A DNA stretch of 64,000 nt. Source: Actinomadura xylanilytica. GTDB lineage: Bacteria > Actinomycetota > Actinomycetes > Streptosporangiales > Streptosporangiaceae. The notes under the pieces are model-generated. The model was not told the DNA's origin. It saw nothing but the letters and a program-made list of their open reading frames with translations, and made no database searches. The position numbers were made by a program, and so were the translations under genes. The stretch spans positions 1,240,001 through 1,304,000 of the forward strand of contig NZ_JASNWE010000002.1 of the NCBI RefSeq assembly GCF_030283145.1. Direction: 5' to 3'. Of this stretch, positions 15,229 through 23,668 are shown one piece after another (positions within the stretch are counted from its first letter, which is position 1; each line of letters opens with the position of its first letter).

Positions 15229-16239
15229 ATGACAGCCAACAGGAATCTCAAGCGCCAGGTACGTGCCCGTGCCGCCAAGACGGGCGAGTCGTACACCACT
15301 GCCCTGAGGCACGTGCGTCCGGCGCCGTCAGGAGGCGCGAAGCCGGGCGCCTTCGGTGTCCGGCTGGCCGTGGCGCAGACCATCGTCCACCATGACCCGG
15401 GCAATTTCGTTGAGCTGCGCGAAAGTGGGCATCAGGTGCGCCGTCTGATGCGCGAAGCCCACCAGGCCGGCGCGAGGATCGTGCATTTCACCGAGGGGGC
15501 GAGCTGCTTTCCCCACAAGCGGGTGATGTCGGTCGAGGGGCCGGGCAGGATCGGTCCGGCTGACTGGAGCAGGTTCGCGTGGGGGGTACTCCGGCAGGAA
15601 CTGGCCGCGACGGCGGAGCTGGCGCGAGAACTCATGCTGTGGACCGTCCTCGGTTCCACGCATCGACTGACCCCGCCTCACCGGCCGCACAACAGCCTGT
15701 ACGTGATCTCTGACCGGGGCGACGTGGCGACGCGTTACGACGAGCGCATGCTGTCGGACACCAAGGTCTCCTACATGTACACGCCCGGCTCCACCCCGGT
15801 CACGTTCGAGGTCGACGCGGTCCGGTTCGGATGCGCGCTCGGAATGGAGGTCCATTTCCCCGAGATCTTCAGCGAGTACGAACGGCTCGATGTCGACTGT
15901 GTGCTGTTCTCGACGACGGGCGGGGCACCCGGCAGCGGGGCGGCATTCGCCACCGAGGCACAGGGACACGCGGCCACCAACGGCTACTGGACCAGCTTCT
16001 CCGTCCCCGCCCAGCACAGCACGATCACGCCCTCAGGAGTCATCGGTCCCGGCGGCGAATGGGCGGCCCAGTGCTCCCGGGACCAGAGACCGGCGGTGGT
16101 GGTCGTCGACATCGACCGCGACCCGGCCGACCATGCGAACCCCCAGGCCCGGCTGTGGCGCCGCAACGCCCGAGCAGGTCTCTACGACGACTACTTCGCT
16201 GAACACGACCCGCGAAGCGATGACCGCAGCGAATTTTAG
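15229..16239 (+). CDS. Nitrilase-fold (carbon-nitrogen hydrolase) family protein with degenerate active site
   Basis: 336 aa; ATG 15229 follows GGAAGG. Residues 1-35 carry a basic helix with RARAAKTGESYTTALRHVR, a motif also seen at the ends of small DNA-binding-like actinomycete proteins. The rest has the nitrilase outline: VRLAVAQTIVHHDPGNF, ARIVHFTEGAS with the first catalytic Glu, YDERMLSD where the catalytic Lys is expected, and FGCALGMEVHFPE where the nucleophilic Cys should precede the Y/M-E pair. In my alignment Lys is replaced by Glu/Arg and Cys by Gly, with a Cys three residues earlier. It is probably a pseudo-enzyme or a catalytically altered member. Confidence 0.75.
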   Translation: MTANRNLKRQVRARAAKTGESYTTALRHVRPAPSGGAKPGAFGVRLAVAQTIVHHDPGNFVELRESGHQVRRLMREAHQAGARIVHFTEGASCFPHKRVMSVEGPGRIGPADWSRFAWGVLRQELAATAELARELMLWTVLGSTHRLTPPHRPHNSLYVISDRGDVATRYDERMLSDTKVSYMYTPGSTPVTFEVDAVRFGCALGMEVHFPEIFSEYERLDVDCVLFSTTGGAPGSGAAFATEAQGHAATNGYWTSFSVPAQHSTITPSGVIGPGGEWAAQCSRDQRPAVVVVDIDRDPADHANPQARLWRRNARAGLYDDYFAEHDPRSDDRSEF

Positions 16240-16381
16240 CGACCGATCACGTGTGGGCACGGATTCTGTCGAGGAGTACACCTAGGCCGTGCCCCGTAGA
16301 TCTTGTAGGTGACGCCTGCCCCTTTCGGCCGCACGTTGAACACGACCCGATCGAGGCCGGCATGTGGAAGTATCTCCTGCC

Positions 16382-17083
16382 ATGACTTTCGACTTTCGTG
16401 CTGAACTGGACGTGCTGGCCCGGAGGATTGAGCAGAACCCCATGCTGGAACTGTTCTCGTTCGAGGTGTGTGCGCCCGTTTCGGAGGAAGCAGTCAAGGA
16501 CGCTGAGGCGCGCTTCGGGGCGCCTTTGCCGGCGCCGCTGCGTCGGCTCTACCGAACGCTCGGCAGCGCCACCCTCCAGTGGTGTTTCAGATCAAGCCTT
16601 GACGAGCAAAATCGCCAACAAATATCCGAGAAACCCCCGAACACGATCGCCGAGCACGGCCTCTTCGATGGATCCATCGGGATTGCGTCACTGGAGAACG
16701 TGCTGTTCAACCCCGAGTACACCCCACTGCAACTTGAATACGAATCTGAATTTATTTTCGACGGGACCGTGTACGGCGACAATGAGTTCTGTCGTATGGT
16801 GCGCCACTTCGACACGGTCGACGACTGTTACGCGATGTCGTTCATCGTTCAGCCGGACCGTACGGACTGGAAGATGATGCTTCTCGGCGATTACTGGATC
16901 GAATACGACTATTCGAGGGTGGCCTACCTGGAGGACTACCTCAGGTACGTCATCGCCACATGGGGCCTGGTGGACGCCCGCGAAGAACTGTTCAGCGAGT
17001 ACCGTGGCGACCTGCGCGAACCACTGCGCTTCGACCCCGACCTCGCTGCCGCCCGGGTCCCGACGATCTTGTCGGCCATGTGA
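16382..17083 (+). CDS. SMI1/KNR4 (SUKH) family protein
   Basis: 233 aa from ATG 16382. The SUKH signature is clear at residues 30-70: VSEEAVKDAEARFGAPLPAPLRRLYRTLGS. Later come a loop with IGIASLENVLFNPEY and the closing MLLGDYWIEYDYSRVAYLEDYLRYVIATWGLV. SUKH proteins are cytoplasmic and many are immunity proteins against polymorphic toxins; others are regulatory. No toxin gene is recognisable beside it. A-rich codons (AAA, GAA) appear in the middle, giving it a less biased codon use than its neighbours and hinting at transfer. Confidence 0.85.
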   Translation: MTFDFRAELDVLARRIEQNPMLELFSFEVCAPVSEEAVKDAEARFGAPLPAPLRRLYRTLGSATLQWCFRSSLDEQNRQQISEKPPNTIAEHGLFDGSIGIASLENVLFNPEYTPLQLEYESEFIFDGTVYGDNEFCRMVRHFDTVDDCYAMSFIVQPDRTDWKMMLLGDYWIEYDYSRVAYLEDYLRYVIATWGLVDAREELFSEYRGDLREPLRFDPDLAAARVPTILSAM

Positions 17084-17212
17084 TCCGGCACCGTCCTCGC
17101 GTGTCCGGTGATCAGTGACTGGGGCACGGAGCCAGATGTGGATGGATTCCATCAGAGGGATGAACCGCGGCGAGTCGCCATGCTGGCCAGAAGTGATAAG
17201 GCGGATGATCTA

Positions 17213-18040
17213 CTAGGGGAAGTCCGGTTCGGCCACTGCCTGAGTGAAGTCACCGTCGCGCAGCGCCTTGGTGGGGATGAGGAAGTGCAGCCCCCCGCCT
17301 TCAGGGAATTCCCATTCCGCGAGGTTGCTGGAGATCCGGAGCAGGCGCGTGTACTCGCCCTGGGGATCGGGGAGGAGTCGGTGGGTCGCCTCCTCCGCCG
17401 TCCAGCCGAAAGCCTGATCGACTCCGAGCGGGCCCGGATAGTACTGGTCCTCCGGGAAGTCGCCGAACATGAGCAGGGCGTCGGCTTCGAGTCGGTCGGC
17501 TTCGATGCCGGGATCAGGAGTGAAGCCGAAGTCTTCGATGAGGCTTTCGAGGGACATGAACGAGCCACTGGAAATGAGGCCGGGCAGCGTGAGATCGGGG
17601 CGGGCGTTCAGCGGGACCGCCGCGAAGCCGCGCTCGGGCTGCGGTGCCGTGACCGCGACGGCGCGTGCCGGGTTCGCCGGAACGACCCGGCAGATCGCCG
17701 GGTCGTCGAGGTCGTAGCCCGATGGCGCGGTGTCGAGGTAGAAGAAGTTGAGCAGCCCGGGACGGCAGGGCAGTTCGTCCCCGAGCCATGGCGCCAGCTC
17801 GTCGGTGTCCAGCACGGCGAAGAGGACGAGCGGAAGGTCGTCGCACCGTGGCCACGGTGTTCCCGGATCCAGCAGCGCGGGCCCGCCCAGCCGGCACCGG
17901 CCGGTCGCGGGCCGGGCATCGTTCGCCGGGGTGAGATCGAATCCCGGACGGGCCAGGGCGGCGAGTTGCGGACCCAGAGCCGCGCCCAGCCTTTCGGTGC
18001 ACAGCCTGTGGACAGCGGCCGTCTCGGTCGGAAGATCCAT
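17213..18040 (-). CDS. DUF1963 (YwqG-like) family protein
   Basis: 275 aa starting MDLPTETAAVHRLCTERLG. Pattern of the family: CRLGGPALLDPGTPWPRCDDLPLVLFAVLDTDEL near the start, a central FFYLDTAPSGYDLDDP, and the C-terminal YTRLLRISSNLAEWEFPEGGGLHFLIPTKALRDGDFTQ that mimics the usual QID...GG.....I..eDL..rdF. The family is of unknown biochemical role and often keeps company with SUKH proteins, as here. Cytoplasmic, no signal sequence. Confidence 0.85.
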   Translation of the reverse strand: MDLPTETAAVHRLCTERLGAALGPQLAALARPGFDLTPANDARPATGRCRLGGPALLDPGTPWPRCDDLPLVLFAVLDTDELAPWLGDELPCRPGLLNFFYLDTAPSGYDLDDPAICRVVPANPARAVAVTAPQPERGFAAVPLNARPDLTLPGLISSGSFMSLESLIEDFGFTPDPGIEADRLEADALLMFGDFPEDQYYPGPLGVDQAFGWTAEEATHRLLPDPQGEYTRLLRISSNLAEWEFPEGGGLHFLIPTKALRDGDFTQAVAEPDFP

Positions 18041-18107
18041 GCGCCAATACCAGCACAGACCGCCGCCGAATTCGCCTCATGGTCGCGATCGCGTGGGGAC
18101 GCACCGG

Positions 18108-18263
18108 TCAAAGCCGGTGGACCCAGGTCCTCAAGCTCACTTGGCGGCCGTCGGCGCGCGAACGCAGGACGGGTTCGGCGTCGGTGCGGAGAAAGCCCGT
18201 CGCCTCGGCGACACGCCGGCTGGCGGTGTTGGCACGCCCCGCCACATTCTGGCATCCGTGGAT
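18108..18263 (-). pseudogene. GNAT acetyltransferase C-terminal fragment
   Basis: About 50 codons ending at the TGA 18108-18110 read NTASRRVAEATGFLRTDAEP then VLRSRADGRQVSLRTWV, the usual last third of a GNAT acetyltransferase (N-x-x-S-x-R-V-A-E-x-x-G-F helix and closing strand). The acetyl-CoA binding loop and N-terminal part are missing. It lies in the gap between the DUF1963 and kinase genes and is antisense to the kinase promoter region. Confidence 0.6.
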
Positions 18264-18295
18264 ATGATCGCGCCTGATCCGATGTTGGAGGACGC

Positions 18296-19849
18296 GTGCC
18301 GGAATGGATGGCCCTGCTGCCCACGGATCTGGAAGCGGTAGGGCCGTACCGGCTCGAGGGCCGGCTGGGCACCGGCGGCCAGGGCACGGTCTATGTCGGT
18401 GGCGAGAAGCCGGGGCAGCGGGTGGCGATCAAGCTGCTCCATCCGCACCTGGTCACCGATGAACGGGCCCGGACGCGGTTCCTGAGCGAAGTCGAGATCG
18501 CCAAGCGGGTGGCCCCGTACTGCACGGCGCAGGTGCTCGACAGCGGCGTCGCGAACGAACAGCCCTACATTGTCAGCGAATTCGTGGACGGGCCGTCGCT
18601 CCAGGAGTCGGTGCGCAGCACGGGACCGCGCGGCGGGGCGGCGCTGGAACGGCTCGCGTTCAACACCGTGACCGCGCTGGCCGCGATCCATCAGGCGGAC
18701 GTGGTCCACCGGGATCTCAAGCCGGGCAACATCCTGCTGGGGCCGGACGGCCCGGTGGTGATCGACTTCGGGATCGCCCTGGCCCTGGACCTCAGCCGGT
18801 CGATCATCACCAGCCAGGTCGTGGGCAGCCCCGGCTACATGGCGCCCGAGCAGATCTCCGGGGACGCGGTCGGACCGGCGGCCGACCTGTTCGCCTGGGG
18901 GGCGACCATGGTCTTCGCCGCCACCGGGCAGCGGGCCTTCAGCGGCGAGTCGATCCCCGCGGTCATGCAGGCGATCCTTCATGGTGAGCCGAACCTGGAG
19001 GCGCTGGACGGCCGCCTCGGCGCCGTCATCCGCGCCTGCCTGGACAAGGACCCCGCCAGGCGGCCGACCGCCGAGCAGGTCGGCAACGACCTGCGCGCCC
19101 TGCCGGGCCCGGCCTGGAACACCGCGGACGCCCCGGTCGCCGCGCTCCAGACCGAGCCCGCGAGCGAGGCGGGGGCCACGAGCGAGGACGAGCCCGCGTC
19201 CGCGAAGGCGCCCGAGGACACGAGCGAGGACGAGCCCGCGCAGCCGCCCGAGGCGGGCCGGGGCGACGAGACGGCTCCCGCCGACGGGGCCAAGCGCCGT
19301 CGCCTGGCCGGGGTCGGTGCGGCGGTCCTGGTCCTGCTCGCGGCATTGGGGCTCGCCTACTCCGTCATCTCCCCTGACAAGGGGAGGTCCGGCTCGCTGC
19401 GGACGCCGGGCTCGGCCGGGCCATCGGGCGGGCCGTCCGGCAGTCCGCCGGCGTCGCCCGGCCCGTCCGGCAGCAAGGGGGACGCGAGCCGGGCGCCGTC
19501 GGCCGGGACGCCGGCGACTCCGGCGGCCGGTGCTGGGCGGCAGTCCCCGGGCCGTCCGGATGGGGCGCCGAACACCGGCGGCTCGAAGGCTCCGGCGACC
19601 AAGAAGCCGTCCTCGCGGCCGAGCGGGGGCGGGCAGCCCTCGTCCGACCCGAAGGTGATCGGGACCGTTTCCATCAGCGATATGAACGGCTACTGCCGGT
19701 CCAAGGGGTACGCCGGCAGCGGGGGCCCCTGGAACAGTTGGTGCTACGGCCCCGGCGGGGAGCAGGTCAGCATGACGAGCGTCTGCCGCTGGGCCTATCC
19801 GGGCCACCCGAACGTCAAGGCGGACGGGACCACCTGCAAGGAGTACTGA
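18296..19849 (+). CDS. Membrane-bound serine/threonine protein kinase (PASTA-less, PknB-like)
   Basis: 517 aa; GTG 18296 has GGAGG 4 nt upstream. Kinase domain: glycine loop GTGGQGTVY (about 25-33), VAIK lysine (about 45), HRDLKPGN (about 138), DFG (about 157) and GSPGYMAPEQ activation segment, all intact. An acidic linker with repeated SEDEPA follows. A single membrane helix LAGVGAAVLVLLAALGLAYSVI (about 335-358) leads to a Ser/Pro/Gly-rich outer stalk. A small C-terminal domain has four cysteines (NGYCRSKGY, SWCYGPGG, SVCRWAYP, TTCKEY), likely two disulfides. It signals across the membrane; the substrate is unknown. Confidence 0.93.
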   Translation: MPEWMALLPTDLEAVGPYRLEGRLGTGGQGTVYVGGEKPGQRVAIKLLHPHLVTDERARTRFLSEVEIAKRVAPYCTAQVLDSGVANEQPYIVSEFVDGPSLQESVRSTGPRGGAALERLAFNTVTALAAIHQADVVHRDLKPGNILLGPDGPVVIDFGIALALDLSRSIITSQVVGSPGYMAPEQISGDAVGPAADLFAWGATMVFAATGQRAFSGESIPAVMQAILHGEPNLEALDGRLGAVIRACLDKDPARRPTAEQVGNDLRALPGPAWNTADAPVAALQTEPASEAGATSEDEPASAKAPEDTSEDEPAQPPEAGRGDETAPADGAKRRRLAGVGAAVLVLLAALGLAYSVISPDKGRSGSLRTPGSAGPSGGPSGSPPASPGPSGSKGDASRAPSAGTPATPAAGAGRQSPGRPDGAPNTGGSKAPATKKPSSRPSGGGQPSSDPKVIGTVSISDMNGYCRSKGYAGSGGPWNSWCYGPGGEQVSMTSVCRWAYPGHPNVKADGTTCKEY

Positions 19850-19876
19850 ACGGCGGCGACGAGCGGCACCGCGACT

Positions 19877-20491
19877 TCAGGACGCGTCGCCGGGTTCGGG
19901 CAGGCGATCGAGCCAGGGGTGGCCGCCCAGGGTTGCGACGATGGCCGCCGCGAGCCATCGTCTCTGGCGGCCGGTGAGGACGGGCAGGGTGACGGCGAAG
20001 TCCAGTTCGTCCTTGGGGCGGGGTGCTCTGGCCTTGTAGAAGAGCTGCACTTCGGGTGAGAGGTAGGGGACGCCGTCCGGGGACACGAGGCCGAGGTCCT
20101 CGATGGGGCGGCGAATCCGGTCGTCGCGGTGCGAGATCCAGGTCCGGTGTTCGGACTCGTCGAACATGACCTGGATCCGCCAGGGCGCGGCGGGTCCGGG
20201 ACGGCACCAGATGTCGTGGACGGACGGCGGCAGCGTTTCGCCCGGGTCCCAGGGGCGCAGCGTCCCGGGCGGGTCGGCGGCCCACCACTGCCAGGCGGGA
20301 AGGGCGTCCTGCACGCTGAGCTGGTCGCGGCGCAGGAGGAGGACGTCGATGTCGGCGTGCTCCCGGTGGACGCGGCCGATGGCGAGGTCGATGGCGTGGC
20401 CCCCGGCGATCCACCACGGGACGGCCAGGGAGGCGAAGAGCGCGGCCACCTCGGCGAGCGGCGCGGGGTCCCAGGGAGCGGTGTGCGGCAT
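19877..20491 (-). CDS. Nucleotidyltransferase-fold protein (AadB/ANT-like)
   Basis: 204 aa from ATG 20491 (MPHTAPWDPAPLAEVAALFA). Active-site pattern WWIAGGHAIDLAIGRVHREHADIDVLLLRRD gives the GG...D-x-D metal site of the aminoglycoside nucleotidyltransferase-like family. The middle WRIQVMFDESEHRTWISHRD and the C-terminal YLSPEVQLFYKARAPRPKDELDF match the usual PE-x-x-L-x-x-K-x-x-x-x-R-x-K-D-x-D segment. Enzymes of this fold add AMP to a small molecule or RNA end; resistance activity cannot be inferred. The long open frame continuing upstream of this start is an antisense artefact of the SARP gene. Confidence 0.85.
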   Translation of the reverse strand: MPHTAPWDPAPLAEVAALFASLAVPWWIAGGHAIDLAIGRVHREHADIDVLLLRRDQLSVQDALPAWQWWAADPPGTLRPWDPGETLPPSVHDIWCRPGPAAPWRIQVMFDESEHRTWISHRDDRIRRPIEDLGLVSPDGVPYLSPEVQLFYKARAPRPKDELDFAVTLPVLTGRQRRWLAAAIVATLGGHPWLDRLPEPGDAS

Positions 20492-20545
20492 GGTCCTGTA
20501 TATGGTCCGGACGAGTCTAGGGCGAATGGGCTGATAATCACGGGT

Positions 20546-23500
20546 ATGCGGTTCGGGGTTCTGGGGGAGACGCGGGCGTGGCGTGCGGACGGGAGCGAGG
20601 TGCCGCTCGGCGGCCCGGCCCGGCGGGCGCTGCTGGCCCTGCTCCTCACGCGGCCGGGGGCGCCGGTCTCCGTCGACCGGCTGATCGACGGCGGCGCGGG
20701 CGGGGGGCGGGCGTTGCAGTCGCAGATGTCCCGGCTGCGGGCGGCGCTGCGCCCGGAGGCGGAGATCGAGCTGACCCCCGCCGGCTACCGCCTCGGGGTC
20801 CAGCCGGACGACGTGGACGCGTGGCGGTTCGAGCGGCAGGCGGGCGAGGGCCGGGACGCGCTCCGCGGCGGTGATCCCGAACGGGCGGCCGGGCTGCTGC
20901 GGGCGGCGCTCGGATGGTGGCGGGGCGACGCGTTCGCGGACGTGGCGGACGGGCCCGCGCGGGCGAGCGCCGAACGGCTGGAGGAGCGGCGGCTCGAAGC
21001 GCTGGAGGACCGGATCGACGCCGAGCTGCGGACCGGCGGCCGGCTCGCGGTGGTGCCGGAGCTGCGCGAGCTGGTCGAGCGGCATCCACTCCGCGAACGG
21101 CCGCGCGCCCTGCTGATGCGGGCGCTGCGCGACGAGGGCCGGCCCGCCGAGGCGCTGGTCGCGTTCGAGGACGCCCGGCGGACCCTGGCGGACGAGCTGG
21201 GCGCCGATCCGTCCGCCGAACTGGGCGCGCTGCACCGGGAGCTGCTGGCCGCCCCGCCGCGCGGGCCGGCGGCGCCGCCCGCGCAGCTCACCAGTTTCGT
21301 CGGGCGCGACGCGGAGACGGCGGAGCTCGGCGCGCTGCTCGGCACCGTGCGGCTGGTGACGCTGCTCGGGCCCGGCGGGGTCGGGAAGACGCGGATGGCG
21401 GTCGAGGTCGCGTCCGGCGAAGGGTGCGGGGAGGTGTGCTTCGTCGAGCTGGCGCCGGTCCGGGACGGCGCCGCACTGCCGCAGGCGCTGCTGGTGGCGC
21501 TCGGCCTGCGGGAGGGCGGGCCGCTCAGCGCGCCCGCCGGGCCGGTGCCGCCGCTGTCGCGGCTCGTCGCGGCGCTGGCCGACCGGCCGCTGCTGCTGGT
21601 GCTCGACAACTGCGAGCACCTGGTGGACGCCGTGGCGGAGCTGGCGCACGCGTTGCTGTCGGCCTGCCCTGGCCTGCGCGTCCTCGCGACGAGCCGCGAG
21701 CCGCTCGGCATCACCGGCGAGCACCTGTGGTCCGTCCGGCCGCTGGAGGGGGACGCGGCGGTGCGGCTGTTCGCCGACCGGGCCTCGGCCGTCCGGCGCG
21801 GGTTCGCGCTCGACCGCGACCGCGCGACGGTGCGGCGGATCTGCGCCGCCCTGGACGATCTGCCGCTCGCGATCGAGCTGGCGGCGGCGCGCCTGCGCAC
21901 CCAGGATCTCGCCGAGCTGGCCGCCGGGCTGGACGACCGGTTCGGGTTGCTGGAGCGCGGCGCCCGCACAGCCGACGCCAGGCACCGGACGCTGCGCGCG
22001 ATGGTGGCGTGGAGCTGGGACCTGCTCACGGACGACGAGCAGCGGGCCGCGCGCCGGTTCACGGTCTTCGCCGGAGGCGCCGACGCCGCGTCCGCGCAGG
22101 CCGTCTGCGGGGTCCCCAACGTGCGGGACGCCCTGGAGTCGCTGGCCGACAAGTCCCTTCTGGAGGTCACGGCCGGTCGCTACCGGATGCTGGAGACGAT
22201 CCGCGCGTACGGGGCCGAGCGGCTGAACGCGGCCGGTGAGGACGACCTCGCGCGCCGCGCGCACGCCGCCCGCTTCCTCGACCTCGCGCGCACCGCGGGC
22301 CCGTATCTGCACGGCGATGAGCAGCTCCGGTGGCTGCCGGTTCTCGCCGCCGATCACGACAACCTGCTGGCCGCGCTGCGCCGGACCGTCGAGGCGGGGG
22401 CGACCGGGACGGCGTTCCGGCTGCTCGGCTCGATGGCCGCCTACCTGTGGATCCGCGGGCTGTCGGCCGCGGCGGCGGGTGCGGCGGCGGCCCTGCTCGA
22501 CCTGGTCGGGCCCGGCGCCCCGTCCGGCCTGGAGGAGGAGTACGTGGTCTGCGCGCTGGTCGCCGCCGCCGACCCCGCGACCGCGCGGGCATGGAGCCGG
22601 CACCGGCGGGCCGCGGGCGCGGCGATCGCGGCCATCGCGGCGGGGGCCGGGCGGCACCCGTTCGTCCCGTTCCGCTGGCTGATGGCCGCCGCGGAGCCGG
22701 ACGAGGCGGAGACCGCGTTCGCGCTGATCACCGCCGACCTGGGCTCCGCCGAGCCCTGGGCGCGGGCCGCCGCGCACCTGATCTCGGGCTATCCGGAGCT
22801 GGCCGCGGGCGACGCCGTCCGGGCCGAGCAGGAGTTCACCGCGGCGCTCGCCGCCTTCCGCTCGACCGGCGACCGCTGGGGGACCGCGCTCGCCCTGGAC
22901 TCCCTCGCCGGGCTCGCGGCGCTGTGCGGCGACCCCGGCCGGGCGATCACGCTCACCGACGAGGCGCTCGTCCTCAGCGAGCGGCTCGGCGCCGTGGACG
23001 ACCAGTCCGACCTGCTGTGCAACCGCGGCGACTACCGGTTCGGCGCCGACCCCGAGGGCGCGCGGGCCGACTACGCGCGGGCCGCCGCTCTCGCCCGCCG
23101 CGCCGGACGGCCCACCTACCTGGCGGCGGCGCTGCGCGGCCTCGGCGACCTCGCGCTCCACGACGGCGACCCGGGCGGGGCGCGGCGGCTCTACGAGGAC
23201 GCGCTCGACCGCTTCGACCCGAACTGGATCAAGAGCGTCGGCAACCGGACCCGCGCGCTCGTCGGCCTCGGCCGGGTCGCCGAGGCGGGCGGCGACCGGG
23301 CCGGGGCCCGCGTCCTGTACCGGCGGGCGATCGAGGTCGCGGCGGCGAGGGGGGCGCTCTTCGAGGCCGCCCGCGGCGTCGTCGCGCTCGCCGGCTCGGC
23401 CCTCGCGGACGGCGATCCCGCGCCGGCCGCCACCCTGCTCGGGGCGGCGCGAGCGCTGCGCGGGATCGCGGGCGACGCCGACGCCGACGCTCCTCGCATC

Positions 23501-23644
23501 GAGGCCGCGGCGCGCGCCGAACTGGGCGAGGGCCCCTACCGCGACGCGCACCGGACGGGGCTGCGGATGGGGCCCGCGCAGGTGCTCCGCCTGACCGGCC
23601 TGCCCGAGTCCGTCGCCGGTGAGCGCGCGGTGAGGGTGCGGTGA
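20546..23644 (+). CDS. SARP/AfsR-type transcriptional regulator with ATPase domain
   Basis: 1,032 aa from ATG 20546. Order of domains: OmpR-like winged helix (residues 1-85, MRFGVLGETRAWRADGSEVP), BTAD helical domain (about 95-240, WRGDAFADVADGPARASAERLEERR), then an AfsR-like NTPase with FVGRDAETAELGALLG, P-loop GPGGVGKT (about 274-281), Walker B LLVLDNCEHL and sensor LATSREPLGITGEHLW. The C-terminal half is TPR-like with many Ala-rich helices. Such proteins activate secondary-metabolite or oxidative genes. It sits 24 nt before an FAD monooxygenase in the same direction, its likely partner or target. Confidence 0.92.
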   Translation: MRFGVLGETRAWRADGSEVPLGGPARRALLALLLTRPGAPVSVDRLIDGGAGGGRALQSQMSRLRAALRPEAEIELTPAGYRLGVQPDDVDAWRFERQAGEGRDALRGGDPERAAGLLRAALGWWRGDAFADVADGPARASAERLEERRLEALEDRIDAELRTGGRLAVVPELRELVERHPLRERPRALLMRALRDEGRPAEALVAFEDARRTLADELGADPSAELGALHRELLAAPPRGPAAPPAQLTSFVGRDAETAELGALLGTVRLVTLLGPGGVGKTRMAVEVASGEGCGEVCFVELAPVRDGAALPQALLVALGLREGGPLSAPAGPVPPLSRLVAALADRPLLLVLDNCEHLVDAVAELAHALLSACPGLRVLATSREPLGITGEHLWSVRPLEGDAAVRLFADRASAVRRGFALDRDRATVRRICAALDDLPLAIELAAARLRTQDLAELAAGLDDRFGLLERGARTADARHRTLRAMVAWSWDLLTDDEQRAARRFTVFAGGADAASAQAVCGVPNVRDALESLADKSLLEVTAGRYRMLETIRAYGAERLNAAGEDDLARRAHAARFLDLARTAGPYLHGDEQLRWLPVLAADHDNLLAALRRTVEAGATGTAFRLLGSMAAYLWIRGLSAAAAGAAAALLDLVGPGAPSGLEEEYVVCALVAAADPATARAWSRHRRAAGAAIAAIAAGAGRHPFVPFRWLMAAAEPDEAETAFALITADLGSAEPWARAAAHLISGYPELAAGDAVRAEQEFTAALAAFRSTGDRWGTALALDSLAGLAALCGDPGRAITLTDEALVLSERLGAVDDQSDLLCNRGDYRFGADPEGARADYARAAALARRAGRPTYLAAALRGLGDLALHDGDPGGARRLYEDALDRFDPNWIKSVGNRTRALVGLGRVAEAGGDRAGARVLYRRAIEVAAARGALFEAARGVVALAGSALADGDPAPAATLLGAARALRGIAGDADADAPRIEAAARAELGEGPYRDAHRTGLRMGPAQVLRLTGLPESVAGERAVRVR

Positions 23645-23668
23645 GCGGCCCCGGCCAGGCTCACCCGC

